A stretch of 9,883 nt of DNA, taken from JTS-RE9 sp964649195. GTDB taxonomy: Bacteria > Planctomycetota > Phycisphaerae > Phycisphaerales > Phycisphaeraceae. The notes below the pieces were generated by a model. That model worked only from the letters and a program-made list of their open reading frames with translations. It searched no databases and was not told the DNA's origin. A program made the translations under genes and the position numbers. Shown here piece after piece: positions 1 to 5,241 of this stretch; position 1 is the stretch's first letter; the number at the start of each line of letters is the position of its first letter. The DNA is taken from positions 1 to 9,883 of the forward strand of contig CAZYPK010000182.1 in NCBI GenBank assembly GCA_964649195.1. Reading direction: 5' to 3'.

Positions 1-14
1 TTGGAGCTTGTTTG

Positions 15-42
15 AGATTTGGTGATTGCGATTTGTGATTTC
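15..42. repeat. Degenerate heptanucleotide tandem repeat
   Basis: Read in steps of seven from base 15, the units are AGATTTG, GTGATTG, CGATTTG and TGATTTC. They share an ATTTG-like core, and the two preceding heptads (1-14) are weakly related. The tract is AT-richer than its surroundings and lies outside any gene. Heptameric short tandem repeats of this sort (STRR) are known from cyanobacterial intergenic DNA; that link is only an analogy. Bases 43-130 show no other clear feature. Confidence 0.45.
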
Positions 43-130
43 AGACCGCACCTCAGCCAGGAATTAAACGCCCCTGCGGCATGGCCTCTCACCATTTGAT
101 TAGTCGCGCGCCGAATCGTAACGTGTGGGA

Positions 131-640
131 ATGCGGGTGAAGGCATCAAATGCAGGTCTGCCGGCGGCCTTCGTGTTGATCGCGGCGGCGATCGGCTGCG
201 AAATGAAGGGCGACCGCGTGACGCTTCGCCACGAGCCGCCGCCGCAGCCGGGCGTCTGGCAGGTCAAACCCGTCCGGCTGCGGGTTTATCCCTCCACGCG
301 ATTCGTGCTGTACGAAAATCAACCGGCGCTGGAGGCGCGCATCGAGTTTCTCGATGAACTGGGCGACCCGCTCAAAGCCGTCGGAGCGATGCGGTTCGAG
401 GTCTATGCCGCCAACCGCGACGGCGAGATCGTCGATCAAAGGCGGCTGTTTTCGTGGGATGTGCCGATGCTCACCAGGGAAGCCAATCAGGAATACTACG
501 ACCCCGTGACGCGGGCCTACCTGTTCCGACTGGGCTTCGATTCGCTGCCCAAGGACCTGGAACGCACCGTGGTTCGCGTGATCCATCAACCCGTCAGCGG
601 CGAACGCATGGAAGCCACGGCGGTCGTTCGCGTGCAGTGA
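131..640 (+). CDS. Putative small lipoprotein of unknown function
   Basis: A 169-residue protein that I do not recognise. The N-terminus looks like a lipoprotein signal: basic MRVK start, hydrophobic stretch around residues 13-21 and a lipobox-like A-I-G-C with Cys23, followed by the charged EMKGD. The -3 residue is Ala where Leu is usual, so lipidation is probable but not certain. The rest is soluble-looking and mixed in charge, with no membrane segment and no catalytic motif I can name. The ATG at 131 is chosen; an in-frame GTG at 125 would add two residues. Neither start has a good ribosome binding site. The next gene on this strand is 243 bases away, so it is probably monocistronic. The reading frame is well supported by length and signal peptide, but the role is unknown. 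Confidence 0.7.
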   Translation: MRVKASNAGLPAAFVLIAAAIGCEMKGDRVTLRHEPPPQPGVWQVKPVRLRVYPSTRFVLYENQPALEARIEFLDELGDPLKAVGAMRFEVYAANRDGEIVDQRRLFSWDVPMLTREANQEYYDPVTRAYLFRLGFDSLPKDLERTVVRVIHQPVSGERMEATAVVRVQ

Positions 641-677
641 CGGCAACCCGCTTTATTGATGGTCACTTTAGTAAAAG

Positions 678-715
678 CCCCAAGCCCAAGGGTGAGGTCC
701 GCCGAACCCTTGGGG
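678..715. terminator. Stem-loop downstream of the lipoprotein gene, possible terminator
   Basis: CCCAAGGGT (685-693) and ACCCTTGGG (706-714) form a perfect 9-bp stem with a 12-base loop. An alternative 7-bp pairing uses CCCCAAG (678-684) with CTTGGGG (709-715). There is no T-tract after it, so a standard intrinsic terminator is not proven; it could equally protect the 3' end of the upstream mRNA. Confidence 0.3.
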
Positions 716-722
716 TATCGAA

Positions 723-765
723 CCTGAAAATATCTGTTCAGGATGAACGCCCTGTCCACTACAAT
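723..765 (+). promoter_or_regulatory. Candidate promoter with overlapping dyad, upstream of the PEP-CTERM gene
   Basis: TACAAT at 760-765 matches the sigma-70 -10 box at five of six positions. Exactly 17 bases upstream lies TTCAGG (737-742), a weak -35 (three of six). That hexamer is the right half of an inverted repeat, CCTGAA (723-728) and TTCAGG (737-742), separated by eight bases. An operator-like dyad on the -35 would fit a regulated promoter. Transcription would start near 772 and leave a leader of about 110 bases. Confidence 0.35.
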
Positions 766-883
766 GGCGTTTTCAATCGGGGGAGACCGGGGGAAGACCG
801 GTTTGATTCGTCGCGTCGCCGCAGTCGTTGCGGAGGCGAGTTCTTTTGGTTCCCACACCCTCATTTGAATAGGAGACTCGGAG

Positions 884-1801
884 ATGAAAATGCAACTGCA
901 ATCGTTTTTCGTTGGTGGTCTGATGCTCGCCGGTGTTCAGGTCGCATCGGCGGCGCCGATCGGCCATTGGCAGTTCCATGATGGTCCTGCCGGCGCCAGC
1001 GCCGCCACGCTGATCAACCTGATTTCACCGGGCACGCTCGACGGCACGGCTTCGATTATCACCGGCACCGGTGGCGGCCTGCTTCCGGCGTTCAGCAGTC
1101 AGACGCCGGGCGGCTACGTTCAGGATGGTCTTAATGGCTCGATCATCGGCGCCAATCCCACATCACTTCGCTTCGTCAACACGGGCCTGCCGACCAATCC
1201 CGATGGCGGTGCGGGCGGTGGCATGGTTGCTGTCGCCGATCCGGGCGGCGCCGGCTCCGCATTGAAGCCTTCGAGTTTCACCATCGAGGCATTCATTCTG
1301 GTGGATGATCATGTCAACTTCCCCGCGATCGTCACCAAGAGCCGCGCGGATGCCAACGGAACGAGCTGGGGCCTGGACACCAGCGGCAACGACCGCCTTC
1401 GGGCTCGAATCGACTCGCAGCCTCTGGGTTCGGGCAGCGGCACCGGATTCAACCAATCGATCGGCGGCGGCGCCCTGCACCCGGACCTGCTCGATGACTC
1501 ATGGCACCACGTCGCGGCAACCTATGACGAAAACACCCGGTTCTTCTCGCTCTATGTGGACTACGCCCTGGTCGTTTCAGGCACCACTCTCAACCCCCTT
1601 GTTTACGACGACAGCCCGTTGCGAATCGGTGCGCTGGGCGGCGGACGTCCGTTCGACGGCTGGATCGATGAGGTGCGATTGACCAACGGCGTCCTCACCA
1701 CCGACCAGTTCCTCCGTGCGGTTGAACTGCCCGAACCCGCCTCCGCCGGCCTGCTGCTGCTGGGCGCCGGCGTGCTGATGCGCCGCCGGCGAACGGCCTG
1801 A
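884..1801 (+). CDS. LamG-like jellyroll protein with PEP-CTERM sorting signal
   Basis: A 305-residue exported protein. Residues 1-23 are a Sec signal peptide (MKMQLQ start, hydrophobic core, cleavage near ASA-AP). Residues about 131-280 read as a LamG/concanavalin-like jellyroll: SFTIEAFI, the characteristic DDSWHHVAATYD (204-215), and FDGWIDEVRLTNGVL near the end of the domain. Residues 283-305 are a textbook PEP-CTERM tail: PEP, a short hydrophobic helix, then a final RRRR cluster. In known systems exosortase recognises this tail and processes the protein at the inner membrane, often in connection with exopolysaccharide; no exosortase gene lies in this window. LamG domains commonly bind glycans or act as adhesins, so a matrix or surface role is inferred. 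The start is supported by AGGAG at 871-875, eight bases before the ATG, one of the few clear Shine-Dalgarno sites here. The residues between signal peptide and jellyroll are Gly/Ala-rich and have no recognised domain. Confidence 0.9.
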   Translation: MKMQLQSFFVGGLMLAGVQVASAAPIGHWQFHDGPAGASAATLINLISPGTLDGTASIITGTGGGLLPAFSSQTPGGYVQDGLNGSIIGANPTSLRFVNTGLPTNPDGGAGGGMVAVADPGGAGSALKPSSFTIEAFILVDDHVNFPAIVTKSRADANGTSWGLDTSGNDRLRARIDSQPLGSGSGTGFNQSIGGGALHPDLLDDSWHHVAATYDENTRFFSLYVDYALVVSGTTLNPLVYDDSPLRIGALGGGRPFDGWIDEVRLTNGVLTTDQFLRAVELPEPASAGLLLLGAGVLMRRRRTA

Positions 1802-1910
1802 TGCAACCACCGGGGTTTGAGAAGTTTGGGGTGGCCGGGGCTGCTTCGGGTGGCTGGGGCTGAGTCCGCGAAGCCCCGGCCCAGGCGCACGAAGCAAGGT
1901 GAAGCAACTC

Positions 1911-1955
1911 AAGGCTGAAGACTGAATGCTGAATGCTGAAGGCTGAAGGCTGAAG
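1911..1955. repeat. Heptad microsatellite AAGGCTG inside repeat copy A
   Basis: Six contiguous 7-base units followed by AAG: AAGGCTG, AAGACTG, AATGCTG, AATGCTG, AAGGCTG, AAGGCTG. The sister element at 6914-7024 has a single AAGGCTTAAG at the same place. Aligning the flanks leaves exactly 35 extra bases here (1921-1955), that is five extra heptads, which indicates slippage expansion or contraction within the element. Confidence 0.85.
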
Positions 1956-1988
1956 ATCGCCTGGCCGGGGCTTATGCGAAACTCAGCC

Positions 1989-1994
1989 TATAAT
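1989..1994 (+). promoter_or_regulatory. Perfect TATAAT -10 box upstream of the prepilin-like gene
   Basis: TATAAT lies at the degraded right end of repeat copy A, 46 bases before the ATG at 2041. No convincing -35 is seen: bases 1966-1971 are GC-rich and belong to the repeat. Transcription would begin near 2001. The missing -35 keeps confidence low. Confidence 0.35.
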
Positions 1995-2040
1995 GCCACC
2001 GGTCCTGTTCCGATGATCGTCGGTGATTCGGGTGTTCCTC

Positions 2041-2892
2041 ATGCGGTTTCCTTTTCTTCATCGTCCCGCGAATCGCCGTGCCGTCTCACCCTTGAGGCGG
2101 CGCGGCGGGTTCACGCTGGTCGAACTGCTGGTCGTCATCTCGATCATCACCCTGCTCATCTCCATCACGCTCCCCTCGCTGGGCAAGAGCCGGGAATCGG
2201 CGCGGGCGATCAGTTGCGCTTCGATGCTGCGGCAGATCGGCGTGGCGACGCACAACTACTCGGTGGACAACCAAAGCTACCTGCTGCCCCAGTCGATTCC
2301 CAGCCCCCTGGGTCATGGCGGGCGGTTCGAGTGGTATCAGAACAAACACTTCCAGGCCTCGCTGGGCATCACTCCGCCCAGCGGCTGGAACTATTTCAAC
2401 ACGCCCAGGGATTACATCTGCCCCAATGCCAAATGGGTGCTGGCCAACCCCGCCGGCGAGGCGGACAAGAACAACAAGTATGCCGCCCCCAGCGTCGTCG
2501 TGCCCGGCGGCATGTACCGCCTCGACCTGACCTACGGCATGAACCCGGTGGGACTCCCCGGCTGGTGGGACGCCGACGGCATCCCGCAATACGACCTGCT
2601 GGTGCGCGGCCGCAAGCTCGAATCCATCCGCAACCCCTCCGCCAGGATGTACATGATGGACTCGATGTGGTCCGATCCCACCTTCGGCTCACGCTTCAAC
2701 TACTTCACCAACCCCGACATCGACTTCATCCCCGCCGCCAACCAGTGGGCCATCGCCTGGAGACACTTCTTCACCGGACGCAACGGCAACCTCAACGTCC
2801 TCTTCTACGACAGCCACGTCGCCTCCCGCACCGGCGGCAACACCGGCGGCACCGACATGGACAACCACGACCTCTGGAACCCCGACAAGTAA
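2041..2892 (+). CDS. Prepilin-type N-terminal cleavage/methylation protein (type II secretion pseudopilin-like)
   Basis: A 283-residue protein with a class III (prepilin) leader: basic residues RRRGG end at Gly23 and are followed by F24-T-L-V-E28, with Glu at mature position +5, then a hydrophobic helix VVISIITLLISITLPSLG. Prepilin peptidase (PilD/GspO) would cleave after Gly23 and methylate Phe24. The C-terminal globular part ends with NLNVLFYDSHV, a form of the His-Asp(Gly/Ser)-His motif seen in the very large planctomycete family of stand-alone pseudopilin-like proteins. Such proteins are present in many copies per genome, with unknown individual substrates. No other pilus or secretion genes are adjacent. 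The ATG at 2041 is chosen; an in-frame GTG at 2023 would lengthen the leader by six residues, and neither has a ribosome binding site. The MntA gene starts 27 bases downstream on the same strand, so some read-through is possible. Confidence 0.88.
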   Translation: MRFPFLHRPANRRAVSPLRRRGGFTLVELLVVISIITLLISITLPSLGKSRESARAISCASMLRQIGVATHNYSVDNQSYLLPQSIPSPLGHGGRFEWYQNKHFQASLGITPPSGWNYFNTPRDYICPNAKWVLANPAGEADKNNKYAAPSVVVPGGMYRLDLTYGMNPVGLPGWWDADGIPQYDLLVRGRKLESIRNPSARMYMMDSMWSDPTFGSRFNYFTNPDIDFIPAANQWAIAWRHFFTGRNGNLNVLFYDSHVASRTGGNTGGTDMDNHDLWNPDK

Positions 2893-2919
2893 CCGTTGCG
2901 GAGGATAGAATGGTCTGCG

Positions 2920-3255
2920 ATGAGCCGATCCGCATCCAATCCGATTCCGCCGCGGGTTCTGCCGCTGGAGGCGATTGGCCGGTTGTGCCGCCGCCGGGGG
3001 GTGAAGAGGCTTGAGGTGTTCGGCTCGGCGCTGCGCGACGACTTCAACGCGGCCAGCGATGTGGACCTGATGGTGACGTTTGCCGACGATGATCTTGGCC
3101 CGTGGCTGAGCAGGCTGACGGAACTGCAACAGGAATTGGAGGGTGTCCTGCATCGCCGGGTCGATCTGGTCACGCGGGCCAGTGTCGAGCAGAGCGACAA
3201 CTACATTCGACGCCATCACATCCTCAACGGGGCGCGGGTGATTTATGCAGGATGA
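2920..3255 (+). CDS. mntA: MntA-type minimal nucleotidyltransferase (antitoxin)
   Basis: A 111-residue protein of the MNT family. The signature GSX10DXD is exact: Gly35-Ser36, ten residues, Asp47-Val-Asp49, inside VFGSALRDDF and SDVDLMV. A third acidic residue of the polymerase-beta fold is likely Asp82 (HRRVDLVT). In the studied HepT/MntA pairs the nucleotidyltransferase transfers AMP from ATP to a tyrosine of the HEPN toxin and so silences it. It overlaps the following hepT by 11 bases, as is typical of these two-gene modules, and the order (mntA first) is common. Start choice: ATG 2920 gives the usual length. A GGAGGA at 2900-2905 is rather far (14 bases) from it; an in-frame TTG at 2896 lies upstream of that site. 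The 27-base gap to the prepilin-like gene suggests the module may be transcribed with it. Confidence 0.88.
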   Translation: MSRSASNPIPPRVLPLEAIGRLCRRRGVKRLEVFGSALRDDFNAASDVDLMVTFADDDLGPWLSRLTELQQELEGVLHRRVDLVTRASVEQSDNYIRRHHILNGARVIYAG

Positions 3256-3586
3256 CGAGGCGTTGCTGCTGGACATGCTGCTGGCGGCCCGGCGCGCAAA
3301 GCGCTTTGCGGAAGGGCATACATGGGAGTCCTTTTCAAAGGATGAGGTGCTTCAATCCGCCATTCGTTACCAGCTTCAGATTGTCGGTGAAGCCGCATGG
3401 CGTGTATCGGATGATCGCAAGGCCGCCTGCACGAGCGTTCCCTGGCCGCAGATCATCGGCTTTCGGCATCGGCTCGTTCACGACTATGCCCGGATTGAGT
3501 TGTCCAAGGTGTGGAACGTGGTTGAGAATCACCTTGGCGAGTTGATTGATGCGCTGAAGGTCATCGTGCCGCCTGAAGAGCCGTGA
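3245..3586 (+). CDS. hepT: HepT-like HEPN ribonuclease toxin (DUF86)
   Basis: A 113-residue all-alpha protein of the HEPN/DUF86 family. The catalytic RX4-6H motif appears as R74-H-R-L-V-H79, and the full RX4HXY form is completed by Tyr81 (sequence GFRHRLVHDYARI). Arg and His form the RNase site in the HEPN dimer; the tyrosine is the AMPylation target of MntA in characterised systems. SAIRYQLQIVGEA (38-50) and WPQIIGFRHRLVHDY (67-81) are typical DUF86 blocks. All catalytic residues are present, so nothing suggests an inactive toxin. The ATG at 3245 lies inside the end of mntA, so translation is probably coupled. No terminator follows; the next 120 bases are repeat fragments. The function as a toxin rests on family knowledge and on the partner gene. 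Confidence 0.9.
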   Translation: MQDDEALLLDMLLAARRAKRFAEGHTWESFSKDEVLQSAIRYQLQIVGEAAWRVSDDRKAACTSVPWPQIIGFRHRLVHDYARIELSKVWNVVENHLGELIDALKVIVPPEEP

Positions 3587-3597
3587 TTTTATCCGGA

Positions 3598-3633
3598 TGC
3601 CGGGGCTTCGCAGAGCCTCAGCCCCAGCCACCC
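3598..3633. repeat. Solo palindromic repeat (copy B1, inverted orientation)
   Basis: GCCGGGGCT (3599-3607) pairs with AGCCCCAGC (3620-3628) around a 12-base loop, ending in CCACCC. Read on the minus strand it matches the copy at 9374-9409 at 35 of 36 positions. It starts 12 bases after the hepT stop codon. Confidence 0.75.
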
Positions 3634-3634
3634 C

Positions 3635-3691
3635 AAAGTTCCCACCCAAAAGTTCCCAGGCTCCGGGCGGGGCTTAAGCGAAACTCCGGTG
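3635..3691. repeat. Short direct repeat and a degraded right-arm fragment (B2)
   Basis: AAAGTTCCCA occurs at 3635-3644 and 3649-3658 (14-base period). It is followed by GGGCGGGGCTTAAGCGAAAC (3667-3686), which resembles the degraded right arm of copy A (GGCCGGGGCTTATGCGAAAC at 1963-1982; 18 of 20 match). This shows a second form of the right arm carrying CTTAWGCGAAACTC. A T7 run at 3698-3704 follows, but no hairpin directly precedes it. Confidence 0.55.
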
Positions 3692-3706
3692 AGCAAGTTT
3701 TTTTGA

Positions 3707-4975
3707 TCATGTTTCCCGGTCGCCGGCGTGGACCAGGCGGAGCAGTTCCTCCTCGGCCTGTCGGATGGCGCGGCCTCGGCGCCATGTCATGCGGCGGGCC
3801 ATGTCAATGAACTTGTCGATGTCGTAGCGCTCATCGCCATCATCGGTGAGGAAGCTGAATCGGCGGACGAACCTGGGGGAGAAGGAAGAGAGGGCGAGCA
3901 TCGTGCCGGTGGAGATGCACGAGCCGGTCATGATGCGCGAGCCGATGGCGGTGAGGGTGTAGTCGCCGATGATCGGGCCCATGAAGGTGCGGCCGGTGTC
4001 CTGGGGCTGGCCGTTTTTTTCGAGCTGGACACGGATGTCGCCGTAGGTGTTTTTCAGATTGCTGACGGTGGAGCCTGCGCCGAAGTTGACCCATGCGCCG
4101 ACGAGGCTGTGGCCCAGGTATCCGAGGTGGGCCTTGTTGGTGTAGCCGTGGAGGATGGAGAAGCTGACCTCGCCGCCGACTTTGCAGGCGGGTCCGATGA
4201 CGGTGTTGGCGCGGATGTCGCCATGGGCGTTGATGACGGCGCGTTGGCCGATGTAGCAGGGGCCGGTGATCGTGGCGAAGGGGTTCACCTGCGCGCCGCT
4301 GTCGATGATGATCGGGCCTTTGTCGGCGTTGAGCACGGTCATGGGCATGACCTTCGCATCGCCGGCGACCTTGCAGGGATGGCCGCCGGTGATGGCGATC
4401 TGCGAAAGCGAAGGCGGGGCGAAGCGCGGGAGATCAAAGGCATCGAGATCGGAGCGCAGCGTGGCTTCGAGCTGATCGAGAAAATGCCAGGGCCGTTCGA
4501 TAAGCACAAGCTCTTCGCCGCGGCCTTCGCCTTGCGATGCGGCGGGATCCTCCGGCGGTTCAGGCAGGCGAATCGCTTCCACATCCGCCGGCGGCTGAAA
4601 GCCCGAATCGATGACCTGCTGCGCCTTGTCGAAAGGCAGATGAGCCGCGACGAGCTGACCATCATGCTGAAGCAGCACGCGGCCCGGCGGCAGCGAGCGC
4701 ACCTGCCCGGCCTGATGCAGCCCCAGCCAGCGGCCGTTGACCAGGAGCCAGTCGCCGGGAGCGAGCGGCTGATTGATCGGCAGCGACCGGCGATGCGAAA
4801 TCGCCTGAACCTGGGCCTCCTTCACATGCAGCGCCGCCGCGGGTCTGCGCAGCGTTCGCTCGATCCGCTGAAGCGAGTTGACCGCGCCGCTGCGGAACTC
4901 GAACACCGCGCGCAGGTCCATCAGCGGGCCGAAGCTGCCGCGGGCGTCATCGAAGATCAGAAGCTGCGAATCCAT
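3707..4975 (-). CDS. GlmU-like sugar-phosphate nucleotidyltransferase family protein (NTP_transf_4 plus left-handed beta-helix)
   Basis: A 422-residue protein. The N-terminus LLIFDDARGSFGPLMDLRAV (5-24) matches the divergent nucleotidyltransferase domain (NTP_transf_4) in which the classic LAAGxGTRM loop of GlmU is absent. RPWHFLD (161-167) is another block of this family. Residues about 218-365 are hexapeptide repeats of a left-handed beta-helix: GPIIIDSGAQVNPFATITGP, then the highly conserved GGEV (267-270), GYTNKAHLGYLGHS (277-290), WVNFGAGSTVSNLKNTYG (295-312). The N-K-A-H (280-283) and GAG segment correspond to the acetyl-CoA/glucosamine region of GlmU. A role in nucleotide-sugar synthesis is inferred; substrate and whether both halves are active cannot be told. 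The ATG at 4975 is chosen because the residues upstream of it would be encoded by a tandem 9-mer repeat unlike protein. It is divergent from dnaA. The C-terminal tail is charged and alpha-helical. Confidence 0.85.
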   Translation of the reverse strand: MDSQLLIFDDARGSFGPLMDLRAVFEFRSGAVNSLQRIERTLRRPAAALHVKEAQVQAISHRRSLPINQPLAPGDWLLVNGRWLGLHQAGQVRSLPPGRVLLQHDGQLVAAHLPFDKAQQVIDSGFQPPADVEAIRLPEPPEDPAASQGEGRGEELVLIERPWHFLDQLEATLRSDLDAFDLPRFAPPSLSQIAITGGHPCKVAGDAKVMPMTVLNADKGPIIIDSGAQVNPFATITGPCYIGQRAVINAHGDIRANTVIGPACKVGGEVSFSILHGYTNKAHLGYLGHSLVGAWVNFGAGSTVSNLKNTYGDIRVQLEKNGQPQDTGRTFMGPIIGDYTLTAIGSRIMTGSCISTGTMLALSSFSPRFVRRFSFLTDDGDERYDIDKFIDMARRMTWRRGRAIRQAEEELLRLVHAGDRET

Positions 4976-5014
4976 GACTTTGTTATCGGCAGAAGAACGG
5001 GGGTGAACCAGCGA

Positions 5015-5055
5015 ACCCACGCGATCCACGCGATCCACGCACGGGAGTGCGTGGG
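5015..5055. repeat. Three tandem 9-mers merging into a perfect hairpin in the divergent region
   Basis: ACCCACGCG (5015-5023), ATCCACGCG (5024-5032) and ATCCACGCA (5033-5041) are back-to-back 9-base repeats. The last unit is also half of a perfect hairpin: CCACGCAC (5035-5042), loop GGGA, GTGCGTGG (5047-5054). The block sits between the start codon of the GlmU-like gene (4975) and the dnaA promoter (5130). The core ATCCAC is shared with the DnaA box TTATCCACA (six of nine bases in register), which is suggestive but weak. Confidence 0.6.
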
Positions 5056-5129
5056 CTTTGGCTCCGCGGATTTTTCTTTTTCTTCACCGCTTCTGCCACT
5101 GCTCCTGCCGCTGCCGCTGTTTTTGCTGA

Positions 5130-5158
5130 TTGACACGATGCGCGGGACAGCGTAGTTT
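5130..5158 (+). promoter_or_regulatory. Sigma-70-type promoter of dnaA
   Basis: A perfect -35, TTGACA (5130-5135), is followed after exactly 17 bases by TAGTTT (5153-5158), a -10 with three of six matches. The predicted start is near 5165, giving a 5' leader of about 77 bases before the dnaA ATG. This argues against the in-frame TTG at 5164 as the start codon. Confidence 0.55.
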
Positions 5159-5175
5159 GTGGTTTGTCGCTGAGT

Positions 5176-5197
5176 GATCGGTTGGTGGAGACCGATC
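5176..5197 (+). promoter_or_regulatory. Hairpin or dyad in the dnaA leader
   Basis: GATCGGT (5176-5182) and ACCGATC (5191-5197) are perfect inverted repeats around the 8-base TGGTGGAG. It would be the first structure in the dnaA mRNA leader, or a DNA operator about 20 bases downstream of the promoter. The leader between it and the ATG is locally AT-rich (5204-5219). Confidence 0.4.
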
Positions 5198-5241
5198 GAG
5201 GTGGGTTAATCAATTTTTATGACCGACTGCGCGGACGGACC

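Larger units (their letters stand above)
1829..2000. repeat. Bipartite palindromic repeat, copy A, with duplicated left end
   Basis: GGGTGGCYGGGGCT occurs twice in tandem (1829-1842 and 1848-1861, 19-base period). From 1848 the sequence matches the copy at 6914 without indels for 73 bases (66 identical by eye). The left arm is a hairpin: GGCTGGGGCT (1852-1861) pairs with AGCCCCGGCC (1872-1881), one G-T wobble. A spacer containing the heptad tract follows, then a degraded right arm starting GGCCGGGGCT at 1963. In the right arm the expected AGCCCCAGCCACCC is replaced by a sequence interrupted by TATAATG. It fills the gap between the PEP-CTERM and prepilin-like genes. Confidence 0.7.

Noticed and set aside
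1974..3014. Long plus-strand frame overlapping the prepilin-like and mntA genes
   Set aside because: It is Arg/Pro/His/Gln-rich without domains and overlaps two genes with definite family motifs in other frames.
4976..5038. N-terminal extension of the GlmU-like protein (MDRVDRVGS...)
   Set aside because: It is translated from the tandem 9-mer repeat and would precede the normal family start MDSQLLIFDD.
3728..5155. Long plus-strand open frame (475 codons) opposite the GlmU-like gene
   Set aside because: The minus strand encodes a clear hexapeptide-repeat protein with conserved blocks; the plus frame is Ala/Gly/Asp/Arg-rich with no motif. This is a usual effect of GC-rich codon bias.
5164..5241. 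TTG at 5164 as the dnaA start
   Set aside because: The predicted transcription start is at about the same place, the extra 26 residues do not resemble DnaA domain I, and ATG 5242 gives a normal N-terminus.
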